A stretch of DNA of 64,000 bases from Limnochordaceae bacterium (GCA_014896305.1 JADBKQ010000003.1:122389-186388); one strand, 5' to 3'; counted from the first letter of the stretch, positions 35,146 through 45,215 are shown. The notes: a model not told the origin generated them from the sequence alone. A program made the numbers and translations.

Positions 35146-36423
35146 CTACTCCTCCTTATCCTCCGTGATGCGGCTGACCGCCGCTCCGATCTCTGTCAAC
35201 CGTCCCTCCAGGGCGGCGTAGCCCCGGTCCAGATGCTCGACGCCCTCCAACCAACTGTTACCTTCCGCTGCGAGCGCGGCCGTGAGCAGGGCCGCACCAG
35301 CCCGTAGATCAGGGATCTCCGCCCGTGCCCCGGTCAGACGCACCGGGCCACGTATGACCGCCGTTCGCCCCTCCGTCCAGATCCAGGCTCCCATACGGCG
35401 CAACTCTCCCACCTGCCGGAAGCGAGAAGCATGGACCTCCTCCGAGATCACACTCGTTCCGTGCGCCATCGTCAGCACCGCCATGATCTGCGGCTGCACA
35501 TCCGTGGGGAAACCAGGATATGGCAGCGCGCGCACGTGCACAGCCTGGTAATGCTCCGCCACCGCCCCTTTCCCCCGGACCCGCAGCCCGTCCCCTGCGG
35601 GCGCCCAGTCTACCCCCATCTCCGTCATCTTCCCCAGGACGGCCCCCAGGTGTTCGGTGCGGACCGGCCGGATCAGCAGGTCTCCTCCAGCCGCCGCGAC
35701 CATGAGGGCGTATGTCGCCGCCTCGATCCGGTCCGGCATCACCTGGTACGTCGTCCCGTGCAGTTCGGCCACACCCTCGACCTCGATGACATCCGTTCCG
35801 ACCCCACGCGCCCGGGCGCCGCACTGGTTAAGGAAAGCCACGGAATCGGCGATCTCCGGTTCACGGGCAGCGTTGGCAATCACCGTTCTGCCACGAGCCA
35901 GGGCTGCCGCCATCATCAGGTTTTCCGTCGCTCCCACGCTTGGAAAGTCCAGGTGAATCTCAGCACCGTGCAACCCCTTGGGGGCCGTTACCGTCAGCAC
36001 GCCGTGCTCCTCTTCCACCTGTGCGCCCATGGCGATCAGCCCCTGCAAGTGCAAGTCAATGGGTCGTGGCCCCAGTGAACACCCGCCTGGCTGTGCGATC
36101 CGCAGCCGCCCGGTGCGAGCCACCATGGGCCCCAGCACCTGAATGCTGGCCCGCATCTCCCGCACCGGTTCCTCGGGTGCCTCCGAACGCAAGGTTTCGG
36201 CCCGGATGGTCAACCGATCTCCCAACCGCTCCACCGTCGCTCCCAAACCCGCGAGCAGCCGTTCCATTGTTCGCACGTCCCGGATGTCGGGGACGTTCTG
36301 CAGAATACAGGGTTCAGGCGTGAGCAGGCTGGCGGCCATCAGCTTCAAAGCTGCGTTCTTGGCTCCACCCACCTGGATGGTCCCGCGCAAGGGGTGGCCG
36401 CCTTCCACTCGCAAAACCTCCAC
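35146..36423 (-). CDS. murA: UDP-N-acetylglucosamine 1-carboxyvinyltransferase
   Basis: First committed enzyme of peptidoglycan synthesis; transfers enolpyruvate from PEP to UDP-GlcNAc. The catalytic Cys is in PGGCSLGPRPIDLHL (fosfomycin target). Other motifs: VGGAKNAALKLMAASLL at the N-terminus, GATENLMMAAALA, YPGFPTDVQPQ and RAGAALLTAALAA. Start is GTG at 36423 with GGGGGTGA upstream. 425 residues is normal. It lies between murG and ftsQ, as in many Bacillota. Confidence 0.97.
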   Translation of the reverse strand: MEVLRVEGGHPLRGTIQVGGAKNAALKLMAASLLTPEPCILQNVPDIRDVRTMERLLAGLGATVERLGDRLTIRAETLRSEAPEEPVREMRASIQVLGPMVARTGRLRIAQPGGCSLGPRPIDLHLQGLIAMGAQVEEEHGVLTVTAPKGLHGAEIHLDFPSVGATENLMMAAALARGRTVIANAAREPEIADSVAFLNQCGARARGVGTDVIEVEGVAELHGTTYQVMPDRIEAATYALMVAAAGGDLLIRPVRTEHLGAVLGKMTEMGVDWAPAGDGLRVRGKGAVAEHYQAVHVRALPYPGFPTDVQPQIMAVLTMAHGTSVISEEVHASRFRQVGELRRMGAWIWTEGRTAVIRGPVRLTGARAEIPDLRAGAALLTAALAAEGNSWLEGVEHLDRGYAALEGRLTEIGAAVSRITEDKEE

Positions 36424-36520
36424 CGGTCATCACCCCCGGCACAGCATGGTGACCGGCCCATACTATGCAGGGACGAAAACGGTGGCCACACCCCTTCTCC
36501 GCTACCCTCGGGACGGCGCC

Positions 36521-37660
36521 TTAGACCACTGATCGCGCGACGGCAATGATCTCCTGGGTGGCACGGGGCCGCGCCAGGCGCAGGGCGGCCTGGTGCATTT
36601 GCTCCCGCAGTCGCTCGCTGTCCAAGAGCGCCTGGACTTCCTGGAGCAGCCGGTCGCCATCGCACTCCGCGTCCGGTACCAGCCGGGCTGCCCCGGCGGT
36701 TACCAGCACTTCCGCGTTTTTATACTGGTGGTCATCGGCGGCAAAGGGGTAGGGCACAAGAATGGACGGAATGCCGCGGACCAGAATCTCCGCCAGCGAG
36801 AGCGCTCCCGCCCGGCTGACCACGAGGTCGGCCGCGGCCAGAGCGGCCGGCATATCGTACAGATACGAAACCAGTGTGCAGTTCCCCTGCCGAATGGCTT
36901 GTGCTCCTCCCGGCATGGTCAGGGCCTGCCAGCGCTCCCCCGCCAGAGCCTGCCGCACCGCCGCGTAGGGTCTGTCCCCCGTATGCCAGAGAATCTGCAG
37001 ATCGCGGCGTTGAGCCAGACGGGGATAGGCGGTCAATAGCGCCTGGTTGAGGGTGGCTGCCCCCTGGCTGCCTCCGGTCACCAACAACGTCCGCCGGGCA
37101 GGGTTCAGCCCCAGCTTAGCCTGGCTGGCCTGGCGATCTGCCGCCAATACCTCCGGGCGCACCGGATTGCCGGTCACAACGATCCGGTCCTGAAGCCGGG
37201 CCGGAAAGTGACGACGCGCTTGCTCGAAGCCCAGAGCGATCTTTCGCGCGTAGCGGGCCAAGTAACGGCTGGTGCGTCCGGGCACCGAGTTTTGCTCTTG
37301 GAGCACCAGGGGAATCCGGTGGCGGGCGGCAGCCAGCGCCAAGGGGCCGCAGACATATCCCCCCGTGGCCAACACCAGGTCGGGGCGGAGCTGGTGCAGC
37401 AGACGGAGCGCCTCCACGACTCCCCAGCCCGCACTGAGGGCAGCCTCCACCGCGGTCCAGGGGCGGGTGCGCAGGAAAGGACGCGAGGAGAGCGTATAAA
37501 ACGGAATTCCTGTGGGCGGAACCAGCCGGCTTTCCAATCCGCGGCGGGTACCTACGTAGAACAGTTCGACGCCCGGGTCCTGGGCACGCCACGCCTCCGC
37601 CACCCCCAGAGCCGGGTAGATGTGCCCGCCTGTGCCGCCCCCGGTCAGCACAACCCGCAT
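36521..37660 (-). CDS. murG: UDP-GlcNAc:lipid I N-acetylglucosaminyltransferase
   Basis: Peripheral membrane glycosyltransferase converting lipid I to lipid II. The first Gly loop is TGGGTGGHIYPALGVAEAW, the second is GGSQGAATLNQAL, and the donor-site motif around residue 265-275 is VVSRAGALSLAEIL followed by ILVPYPFAADDHQYKNAEVL. The ATG overlaps the ftsW stop (ATGA). 379 residues is within range. Confidence 0.97.
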   Translation of the reverse strand: MRVVLTGGGTGGHIYPALGVAEAWRAQDPGVELFYVGTRRGLESRLVPPTGIPFYTLSSRPFLRTRPWTAVEAALSAGWGVVEALRLLHQLRPDLVLATGGYVCGPLALAAARHRIPLVLQEQNSVPGRTSRYLARYARKIALGFEQARRHFPARLQDRIVVTGNPVRPEVLAADRQASQAKLGLNPARRTLLVTGGSQGAATLNQALLTAYPRLAQRRDLQILWHTGDRPYAAVRQALAGERWQALTMPGGAQAIRQGNCTLVSYLYDMPAALAAADLVVSRAGALSLAEILVRGIPSILVPYPFAADDHQYKNAEVLVTAGAARLVPDAECDGDRLLQEVQALLDSERLREQMHQAALRLARPRATQEIIAVARSVV

Positions 37661-38922
37661 CAGCCTATCCTCCCCTGTCCGGCAATGTTGAGCAGAATGC
37701 CCACGCTGGCCAGACTGACCACCAGCGATGAGCTCCCATAGCTAATGAACGGCAGGGTGACACCTGTCACGGGCAAGACGCCGGTCACCACACCAATGTT
37801 CAAGAAAGCCTGTATCACGATGAGCCCGGCCAGGCCTGTCGCGAGCAGCGTACCGTACAGGTCCGGAGCACGCAAGGCGGCCCGCAAGCCCCGCCACCCC
37901 AGCACCAGGAAGAGGAGAACGACGAACACCGCCCCCAGGAAGCCCAACTCCTCACCGATGATGCCAAAGATGAAATCGGTATGTTGTTCGGGAAGATAAT
38001 AGAACTTCTGGCGACTCGCTCCCAAACCAACCCCAAACAGGCCGCCCGAACCCACCGCCAACAACGACTGGATCGTCTGGTACCCAGCCCCCGCCGGGTC
38101 GGCCCAGGGGTTGAGGAACCCCACGATTCGCCGCCACCGGTACGGCTCGCTCCAGATCAGATAGGCCACCGCCGGCAGCCCCGCCAGGGCCGTCCCCAGC
38201 AACTGCCAACCGGAGACGCCGGCGACGAAAAGGACCAGGACCGTCGTACCCACTATGGTCAAGCCGGTGCCAAGATCAGGCTCGAGCATGATCAAGCCAA
38301 AGAAGACAACCCCCAAAAGCAAGGGGGGAAGGTACCCCTTCCAGAACGAGCGCAGCCAGAATCGTCGGCGCACCCCCCAATCGGCCAGGGCCAGGACCAG
38401 CGCGATCTTGGCTACCTCTGACGACTGCAAGTTGATGGGCCCCAGGGGAATCCAGCGTTTGGCCCCGGCGATCTCCCGCCCTACAAAAAGCACGGTCACC
38501 AGCAAGACCGTGGCCAGTCCTACCAGCGGCCAGGTGAACCGGCGCCAATAGTGATAGTCCACCCGGGCAAACAGGATCAAAGCGAGACTTCCCAGGACAG
38601 CCCCCTGCAATTGGCGTTTCACGTAAAACAAAGGATCTCCACTTTCCGCCAACGCCTGCACATAGCTGGCTGAAAAGACCATCACCAGGCCCAGGCCAAG
38701 CAACAAAACGCTGGCTGCCAGCAGGGGAATATCCGTCCTTAGACCTGGTGAACGTTGGGCCCGCCATCCGCCCGGCGCCACTCCGTAGGGTGGGGGCGTC
38801 CGCCTGGCCGCACCGGCGGGGACAGCGGCCGGGGGGTGGACCATCGCCCATGGGAGTACCTCGCTCGCCACCACGGCCGTGCCGGCCGCGCGCCGGCCCA
38901 CCCGTTGCCGCGCTCGCCTCAT
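37660..38922 (-). CDS. ftsW: Lipid II polymerase FtsW/SpoVE (SEDS family)
   Basis: Ten-helix SEDS glycosyltransferase that polymerises septal peptidoglycan together with a class B PBP. Motifs include FSASYVQALAESGDPLFYVKRQLQG, LQSSEVAKIALVLALADW, the catalytic-region LEPDLGTGLTIVGT, and HTDFIFGIIGEELGFLG. The ATG at 38922 follows GAGGAGGAGG by five bases and is preferred over the track start at 38949, which lies in a short tandem repeat. The first 65 residues are a cytoplasmic extension rich in Arg, Ala and Pro. FtsW versus SpoVE cannot be settled here. Confidence 0.95.
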   Translation of the reverse strand: MRRARQRVGRRAAGTAVVASEVLPWAMVHPPAAVPAGAARRTPPPYGVAPGGWRAQRSPGLRTDIPLLAASVLLLGLGLVMVFSASYVQALAESGDPLFYVKRQLQGAVLGSLALILFARVDYHYWRRFTWPLVGLATVLLVTVLFVGREIAGAKRWIPLGPINLQSSEVAKIALVLALADWGVRRRFWLRSFWKGYLPPLLLGVVFFGLIMLEPDLGTGLTIVGTTVLVLFVAGVSGWQLLGTALAGLPAVAYLIWSEPYRWRRIVGFLNPWADPAGAGYQTIQSLLAVGSGGLFGVGLGASRQKFYYLPEQHTDFIFGIIGEELGFLGAVFVVLLFLVLGWRGLRAALRAPDLYGTLLATGLAGLIVIQAFLNIGVVTGVLPVTGVTLPFISYGSSSLVVSLASVGILLNIAGQGRIG

Positions 38923-38934
38923 AGCGGCCTCCTC

Positions 38935-38977
38935 CTCATCCAGACTCACTCATCCAGACTCACTCATTCAGACTCAT
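38935..38977. repeat. 14-bp tandem repeat between mraY and ftsW
   Basis: About three copies of the 14-bp unit cagactcactcatc, the first partial and the third truncated, lie directly before the ftsW ribosome site. The copies are nearly identical (one C-to-T change), which suggests recent slippage or expansion. Confidence 0.85.
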
Positions 38978-39001
38978 ACGGCATGGGTGGCCACCGCATT
39001 C

Positions 39002-39988
39002 TCACCACAGCACCCCCGGCAATGCCAGCAACCCCAGACAGGCGAAGAGCAGCCCCATCACCCAAAACCGGGCGACGACCCTGGTCTCCGGCCAACCGGA
39101 CAGTTCGAAATGGTGGTGTACCGGCGTCATGCGAAAGATCCGCCGGTGAAACCGCTGGAAAGAAAAGACTTGAAGCATGACGGAGAGCGTTTCCAAGACA
39201 AAGACCCCCCCTACGATGGCCAGGTAGAGCTCCGTCCCCGTCACCACCGCCATGCTCCCTAGCGCTCCGCCCAACGCCAGCGAACCGGCATCTCCCATAA
39301 AAACCTGGGCCGGGTAGCCATTGAACCACAAGAACGCCAGGCAGGCCCCGGCCAGCGCTGTCGCCAACACGGCCACGTCGGCTCGACCCAGCCAGACGAG
39401 TATGAAGGCCAAGGCTAAGGCGGCAACGGCCGTAGTTCCTGCCGCCAACCCATCCAGCCCATCGGTCAGGTTGACGGCGTTGGAACTGCCAACTATGACG
39501 AAAACCGCCAGCGGGACAAACCCCCAGACCGGCAGGGTGATGGTGGCGTTACTGAACGGCACCAGCAGTTGGAAGGCCTCGCCGGGGCGGTTGAGCAGCC
39601 AGACCGCCAACGCCAGCGCCAGCACCACCTGCCAAAAGAACTTGACGCGGGCGCGCAAGCCAAGCGACCGGTGGTAGGCGACGATCAGAAAGTCGTCGAC
39701 GAGCCCCACCAGGCCAAACCCTACGACCACCACCAGCAAAGCGGCCGTCACCGCCACGTTGGGGGTAAAAAGTAGAGCGGCCACCGAAGTGCCCAGCAAC
39801 ATCAGCACGCCTCCCATGGTGGGCGTGCCGGTCTTCTTCAGATGCGAGGCCGGCCCTTCCGTCCGGATCGTTTGTCCCGCCTTGAGCCGGCGCAGCCAAG
39901 CGATGACCGCCGGCCCCAGCAGCAGCACGATCAAGGCCGCCAGTCCAAAGGCCATGGCCAACGAGAAAATGATGTGGTGAGCCACCAT
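39002..39988 (-). CDS. mraY: Phospho-N-acetylmuramoyl-pentapeptide transferase
   Basis: Ten-helix membrane enzyme that makes lipid I from UDP-MurNAc-pentapeptide and undecaprenyl phosphate. Conserved parts: HLKKTGTPTMGGVLM near residue 50, the DDFLI aspartate motif near 117, NAVNLTDGLDGLA, and the HHHFELSGWPETRVVARFW loop near the C-terminus. 328 residues is standard. murD, often next in this cluster, is absent before ftsW. Confidence 0.97.
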   Translation of the reverse strand: MVAHHIIFSLAMAFGLAALIVLLLGPAVIAWLRRLKAGQTIRTEGPASHLKKTGTPTMGGVLMLLGTSVAALLFTPNVAVTAALLVVVVGFGLVGLVDDFLIVAYHRSLGLRARVKFFWQVVLALALAVWLLNRPGEAFQLLVPFSNATITLPVWGFVPLAVFVIVGSSNAVNLTDGLDGLAAGTTAVAALALAFILVWLGRADVAVLATALAGACLAFLWFNGYPAQVFMGDAGSLALGGALGSMAVVTGTELYLAIVGGVFVLETLSVMLQVFSFQRFHRRIFRMTPVHHHFELSGWPETRVVARFWVMGLLFACLGLLALPGVLW

Positions 39989-40065
39989 AACCTAGCCTCC
40001 CGCCCGCACCTCGTCCACCTTGGGGAAACAGTGCCAAGCCCCCGGACATCACCAGGGACGACCTC

Positions 40066-41484
40066 TCAGTGGCTGTGTAGTACCTCTGCCACCCGTTCCA
40101 GCTCTAACGCGCGGGACCCTTTGATCAAAACGATATCGCCTGCCCGCAACAGGGGGGCGACCACACTGGCTGCCTGCGTGCTGTCCGCAGTCGCGTGCCA
40201 TTCCAGCGGCTGTCCTTTCTGGCCCGCACTCGCCTGAGCGCTCTCCCCAGCCATCTGGGCCCATGGGCCCACGGTGACCAACAGCTCGACCCCGGCGTGA
40301 ACCAGTTCCTCGCCCAGCTGGCGGTGGGCCTGGGGTGCGTACTCGCCCAGCTCCCGCATATCGCCCACTACCGCCACGCGGCGGCTGCCCGCACGCCGCT
40401 CCCCCAGCCGCGAGAGCACGTCCAGAGCGACGGCAAAAGAGGCCGGGCTGGCGTTATACATGTCTTCGATCAGGGTGACTTCCCCGGGAAGGTTCACGAC
40501 CTGGAGACGGCGAGCCGTCGGTTCGACGTGCGCCAGGCCTGCCTGGATCTTCCCTGGGTCCACCCCCCAGGCCAGGGCCAGACAAGCAGCGGCCAGAGAG
40601 TTCCACACCGCCGCACGCCCCGGTACCGGCACCTCGATCGGGATACGCACTCGCTCCTGCCACACCAGCGTATAACGGCAACGAGTCACATCGTTTAGGT
40701 CCACATCCACGGCCCGTGCCTCTGCCCCGCTGCTAAACCCATAAAATACCACCCGTGCCCCGGAGGCAGCCGGAGCCATGCTGCTTACCCGCGGGTCGTC
40801 GGCATTCAGGACGGCCACCCCTCCGGGTAGCAGCGACTCCACCAGCTCTTGTTTGGCCCGCCGGATCGCCTCCAGACTGCCAAGCAGTTCCAGATGAACG
40901 GGCCCTACATTCGTCACTACGCCAGCCTGCGGCTTGGCCAAGCCGGCCAGTCGCCGGATTTGGCCCGGCCCTCGCATGCCCATTTCCACCACGAGATAGC
41001 GGTGCTCCCGGGAGAGCTGAAACAAGGTCAGAGGCAGGCCGATCTCTGTGTTGAAGTTGCCCGCCGATCGCAGGGTCGGAGCAACCTGCCGCAAGATGGC
41101 GGCGATCATCTCTTTCGTCGTGGTCTTCCCATTGCTGCCCGTTACGGCCACGGTCTGAACGGGAAATCGCTCCCGGTACCAACGACCCAATCGGAGCAGG
41201 GCCGCCAGCGGGTCATCGACCCAGACGACGCCGGAGCGAACGGAGGCTGGAATTTCCGCCTCCTTCGCCTGGCTGACCAGCAGGGCAGCCGCCCCCGCCT
41301 GCCAGGCCGGCAGGACAAAGCGATGTCCGTCCGTTCGTTCTCCGGGTAGAGCCACAAACAGGTCGCCCGGCGCTACGGCTCGACTGTCGACCGCCACCCC
41401 CTGCACCTGTCGATCGGGGGTACAAGCCGGATCCAACCGTCCCCCTACTGCCGCCGCAATTTCATCTACGCGCAGACTCTCCAC
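40066..41484 (-). CDS. murF: UDP-N-acetylmuramoyl-tripeptide--D-Ala-D-Ala ligase
   Basis: Adds the D-Ala-D-Ala dipeptide to UDP-MurNAc-tripeptide. The ATP loop is VTGSNGKTTTKEMIAAIL near residue 110, followed by the NFNTEIGLPLTL block, VEMGMRGPGQI, NVGPVHLELLGS and EDMYNASPASF. GTG at 41484 is chosen: it follows GGGGGAG, fits the family N-terminus and leaves only 23 nt of overlap with murE. About 472 residues. Confidence 0.96.
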   Translation of the reverse strand: MESLRVDEIAAAVGGRLDPACTPDRQVQGVAVDSRAVAPGDLFVALPGERTDGHRFVLPAWQAGAAALLVSQAKEAEIPASVRSGVVWVDDPLAALLRLGRWYRERFPVQTVAVTGSNGKTTTKEMIAAILRQVAPTLRSAGNFNTEIGLPLTLFQLSREHRYLVVEMGMRGPGQIRRLAGLAKPQAGVVTNVGPVHLELLGSLEAIRRAKQELVESLLPGGVAVLNADDPRVSSMAPAASGARVVFYGFSSGAEARAVDVDLNDVTRCRYTLVWQERVRIPIEVPVPGRAAVWNSLAAACLALAWGVDPGKIQAGLAHVEPTARRLQVVNLPGEVTLIEDMYNASPASFAVALDVLSRLGERRAGSRRVAVVGDMRELGEYAPQAHRQLGEELVHAGVELLVTVGPWAQMAGESAQASAGQKGQPLEWHATADSTQAASVVAPLLRAGDIVLIKGSRALELERVAEVLHSH

Positions 41485-42994
41485 GATATCCAAGCTCCCC
41501 CAACAGCTGGCGGGCCACTTCCCGGTCATCAAAATGAATGCGTCCACCAGCTACCTCTTGATAGTCCTCGTGACCCTTACCGGCGATCAACACCAGATCG
41601 CCCGGCCCGGCCCGCGCCAGCGCGTACCGGATCGCCTGCCGCCGGTCCACGATCACCTGGTACGAGCGGGCACGAGGCTGGGGCACCTGCAAGAAGCCTT
41701 CTTCGATCGCCCGGCAGATGCTCTCCGGCTCCTCACTGCGGGGGTTGTCGGAGGTGATGATCACGTCATCCGCCTGCCGGGCGGCAATCGCTCCCATCAA
41801 CGGCCGCTTGCCACGATCCCGGTCTCCCCCACAGCCAAACACGACCCGGAGCGCCCGCGGCTTTAGATCCGATGCCGCCTGCAGCACCCGTTCCAGGCTG
41901 TCGGGCGAATGGGCGTAGTCGACCACCACGAGAAACGGCTGTCCCTGCTCGATCCGTTCAAAGCGGCCGGGGACTCCCAGCACCCCTGCCAGCGCCTGAC
42001 CGGCTGTGCGGAGATCCAACCCTAACGCTTGCGCTACCCCCAGGGCCGCCAGCCCATTGTAAACATTGAACACTCCTACTAGGTGAAGACGCAGCGGGAA
42101 CTGCTCTGTGCGGGTATGAACGGTGAACGTCGTTCCTGCCAGGGAAGTATGGACATCCGTCGCCCGAATGTCGGCTTCCTCGCTTTCCACCCCGAAGGTG
42201 ATGAGACGGCTGCCCTCCCCAGCCCGGGCGATGGTTGTCCAATGGGCATCATCCCGGTTGACCACCATGGCCGGCGGCTCACCGGGCCGCGGCCCTTTAC
42301 CCTCCTGGGCCAGGAGCCGGAACAACCCGGCCTTGGCGTCCAGGTACTCTTCAAAGGTTCGGTGGAAGTCCAGGTGGTCGCGAGAGATATTGGTAAAGAC
42401 GGCCACGCTGAAACGGCAGCCTCGCACTCGCTGCAACACCAGCGCGTGTGAGGATACCTCCATGACCACCGACTGAACCGCCGCCTGGCGCATCTGGGCG
42501 AAGAGCTCCTGCAGGTCCAGCGACTCGGGCGTCGTGCGGTGGGTGGGTAACGGCTCAGAGCCGATGAGATTCTGAATGGTGCCGATCAGACCCACCTTCT
42601 GCCCAACCGCCTCCAGGATCGCTTTGACCAGGTAGGTCGTACTGGTCTTGCCTTTTGTCCCTGTCACTCCGATCAGACGCAGCTTGGCCGCGGGGTTGCC
42701 GTAAAACCGGACGGACAGATCCGCCAGCGCGGCTCGCGTGTCCTGCACCACCGCTTGTGGAACCGTTACTTCCAATCCCGGTAGGGGCCTTTCAACCACC
42801 AGCGCTACAGCCCCTTTGGCCACCGCTTCCTCGGCGTACGCGTGTCCATCGACGTTGAACCCTCGAATCGCCACGAAAACGCTACCTGGCCTCGCCATGC
42901 GCGAATCATAGGTCAATTCCTGAACCTCAGGATCGCCCCCCGCCCCTACCAGCCGGGTGGCGGGCAACACCGCCAGCAACTCGTGCCAGCGCAC
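41462..42994 (-). CDS. murE: UDP-MurNAc-L-Ala-D-Glu--meso-DAP ligase
   Basis: Adds the third residue of the stem peptide. The ATP loop is VTGTKGKTSTTYLVKAIL near residue 112, with HRTTPESLDLQ, EVSSHALVLQRV, NISRDHLDFH and DYAHSPDSLERVL. The substrate motif is DNPRSEEP, the DNPR form that indicates meso-diaminopimelate rather than lysine. Start is GTG at 42994. The stop of the upstream PBP gene lies five bases before this start. 510 residues is normal. Confidence 0.97.
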   Translation of the reverse strand: MRWHELLAVLPATRLVGAGGDPEVQELTYDSRMARPGSVFVAIRGFNVDGHAYAEEAVAKGAVALVVERPLPGLEVTVPQAVVQDTRAALADLSVRFYGNPAAKLRLIGVTGTKGKTSTTYLVKAILEAVGQKVGLIGTIQNLIGSEPLPTHRTTPESLDLQELFAQMRQAAVQSVVMEVSSHALVLQRVRGCRFSVAVFTNISRDHLDFHRTFEEYLDAKAGLFRLLAQEGKGPRPGEPPAMVVNRDDAHWTTIARAGEGSRLITFGVESEEADIRATDVHTSLAGTTFTVHTRTEQFPLRLHLVGVFNVYNGLAALGVAQALGLDLRTAGQALAGVLGVPGRFERIEQGQPFLVVVDYAHSPDSLERVLQAASDLKPRALRVVFGCGGDRDRGKRPLMGAIAARQADDVIITSDNPRSEEPESICRAIEEGFLQVPQPRARSYQVIVDRRQAIRYALARAGPGDLVLIAGKGHEDYQEVAGGRIHFDDREVARQLLGELGYRGESARR

Positions 42995-42998
42995 GCTC

Positions 42999-45215
42999 TC
43001 ACCTGCTTCCCGCCTCTGTGATCGGAGTTGTACTCTCCAATTGTAATAGGACCGTCTCTCCGCGCCGCAAGGCCGTACCGGGGACTGGACTCTGCGCAGC
43101 CACTGCGCCGCTCCCTTCCGCCTGGGCGCGCAGCCCCACCGCCTCCAGACTCAGGATCGCCTGGCGCAGACCCTGGCCGCGTACATCCGGCACCGAGACA
43201 GTCGTCAGCGTCTCCGGATCACTACTGAGCCCACTCAGATACAACGTCACCGTAGTCCCGGGCGGCACTTTCGCCCCTGGCGGTGGAACCTGGTCCATCA
43301 CCGCCTCTCCCTCGCCCACAAAGCGAACTCCCAGGCCCGCCTGCAGGAGCCGGTCATTGGCCTCTCCAGCCAGGGAGTCCCGCACGTTGGGGACGGCTAC
43401 ACCGGCCAGCGTCTCCGAGCCGCCTTGACCCCCCGCTTTCGGTACGGAGCTCCCCTCGGGAACAGGTGCGCCCTCCGGCCCAGACGTGGTCGGCGGCGGC
43501 TCTGCCTGGGGCCGCACTCCCAGGTAGGGCAGCACCTCGCGAAAGATCGCCCCCACGATGGGTGCAGCCCACGTGCCTCCATATGCTGGCTGAGCGCCTA
43601 CATTGTAAAGTACCGCGATGGCCGCAATCCGCGGATGATCGACGGGAGCAAAGCCGACGAACGAGGCGATACGTTTGTCGGTATAGCGCCCTCCCTCCGC
43701 CACCTGGGCCGTTCCGGTTTTCCCTGCCACCCTCATACCGGGCACATCCGCCCGTTCCCCGGACCCGTTGACCACCACCGACCGCAAAATCCGAGCATAC
43801 TCCGCTGCCACCGATTCCGGCAAGACCCGCCGGACCACTTCCGGGTGAACCTCCTCCAGCGCCCGCCCGTCCGGCCCCCGCACCTCTTTCACCAGGTGGG
43901 GGCGGAGCAACTGCCCTCCGTTGGCGATGGCGGAGGCGGCCATCACCATCTGCAGCGGAGTAACCGTCACTCCCTGGCCAAATCCCGCCGTGGCCCAGGC
44001 CACGTTCGCTCCCCACTTGATCTGGTCGGGGCTGTGGATAATCCCTCCAGCCTCCCCCGGAAAATCAATCCCCGTCGGCTGTCCAAAGCCGAAAGCCTTT
44101 ATATACTGATAGAACCGCTGCGGCCCCAGCCGGTTGAGGGCGAGCTGGGCGTAGACCACATTGCACGAAACCTCCGTCGCTTGAACGAAGTTGAGTGTGC
44201 CATGCCCGCCCGGCTTCACACAATGCAGCGTATCCCCGTCCACCACGATATAACCAGGGTCGAAAAACTCTTCGTCCGGCCGCACCACTCCTTCGGCCAG
44301 GGCAGAAGCCCCCGTGACGATCTTGAAAGTCGACCCCGGTTCATACTGATCCGTCACAGCCCGGTTGCGCCGGCTATCCGCAGGGAAGTCGCGGTAGTGG
44401 TTGGGGTCGAAGCTCGGGTAATTGGCCATCGCCAGGATCTCGCCGGTTTGGGGGTCCACCGCCACCACCACCCCCCGTTCCGCCGAGGCGGCCAATACCC
44501 CCTTGGCCAACTCCCGTTCCGCCACATATTGAATCACCCGGTCCAGGGTAAGCACCACCGTGTCCCCGTCCTGGGGTGGCACATATCGTCGCTCGCCGCC
44601 CGGAATGTTCTGGCGGTTCGTGGCGTCCCGCTCTTCCAGGACGCGTCCTGGCTTACCCCGCAAGATGCGATCGTAGTATACCTCGAGTCCTTCCAGCCCC
44701 TGGTTGTCCACCCCCACAATCCCCAGCACGGGCCCGGCGAGTGAACCGTTCGGGTAAAACCTCTGCGGCCGGTCGATCAGCGCTACTCCGGGCAGATCCA
44801 GCTGCCGAATCTGGCGGGCAACCTCCAGGGGCAGCTGCCGGGCGAGCCAGACCGAGCCTACCTGCCGGTTGCTCAGCTTCTCCAAAAGTTGTTCTTCGGG
44901 CTGGCCCAGAAGCGGGGCCAGAACCACCGCCGTATGGGCCGGATCTTTCACCTGGGCGGGTATGGCGTACAGAGCATCGGCACTGACGCTGGTGGCCAAC
45001 ACTTCCCCGCGGCGGTCGAGGATGTCCCCCCGTCGCGGGACGACCGGGACATACCGCAGCCGCTGGACGACGGCTCGCTCCTGGTAGTATGCACCCTGGA
45101 CGAGCTGTACCTGAACCAGGCGTAGGGTCAACCCCAACGCCACCAACCCCAGCGTGAGAAAAAGGCCCGCCAGCCGTTGGCGGACCGTTACCAGGGAGTG
45201 TCGCCGCGCGTTCAC
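42999..45215 (-). CDS. Class B penicillin-binding protein with two PASTA domains (FtsI/SpoVD-like)
   Basis: Septal transpeptidase crosslinking peptidoglycan. GTG at 45215 is chosen because GGGAGGAGG lies just upstream; the track adds 101 residues of out-of-family sequence overlapping ftsL. One N-terminal membrane helix (about residues 12-32), a PBP dimerisation domain with RRGDILDRRGEVLA, then the transpeptidase with STFK near residue 293, SCN near 347 and KTGTAQ near 496. Two C-terminal PASTA repeats follow (VPNVRDSLAG and VPDVRGQGLRQA). PASTA domains occur in SpoVD and in Gram-positive FtsI homologues, so either a vegetative or a sporulation role is possible. Confidence 0.95.
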   Translation of the reverse strand: MNARRHSLVTVRQRLAGLFLTLGLVALGLTLRLVQVQLVQGAYYQERAVVQRLRYVPVVPRRGDILDRRGEVLATSVSADALYAIPAQVKDPAHTAVVLAPLLGQPEEQLLEKLSNRQVGSVWLARQLPLEVARQIRQLDLPGVALIDRPQRFYPNGSLAGPVLGIVGVDNQGLEGLEVYYDRILRGKPGRVLEERDATNRQNIPGGERRYVPPQDGDTVVLTLDRVIQYVAERELAKGVLAASAERGVVVAVDPQTGEILAMANYPSFDPNHYRDFPADSRRNRAVTDQYEPGSTFKIVTGASALAEGVVRPDEEFFDPGYIVVDGDTLHCVKPGGHGTLNFVQATEVSCNVVYAQLALNRLGPQRFYQYIKAFGFGQPTGIDFPGEAGGIIHSPDQIKWGANVAWATAGFGQGVTVTPLQMVMAASAIANGGQLLRPHLVKEVRGPDGRALEEVHPEVVRRVLPESVAAEYARILRSVVVNGSGERADVPGMRVAGKTGTAQVAEGGRYTDKRIASFVGFAPVDHPRIAAIAVLYNVGAQPAYGGTWAAPIVGAIFREVLPYLGVRPQAEPPPTTSGPEGAPVPEGSSVPKAGGQGGSETLAGVAVPNVRDSLAGEANDRLLQAGLGVRFVGEGEAVMDQVPPPGAKVPPGTTVTLYLSGLSSDPETLTTVSVPDVRGQGLRQAILSLEAVGLRAQAEGSGAVAAQSPVPGTALRRGETVLLQLESTTPITEAGSR

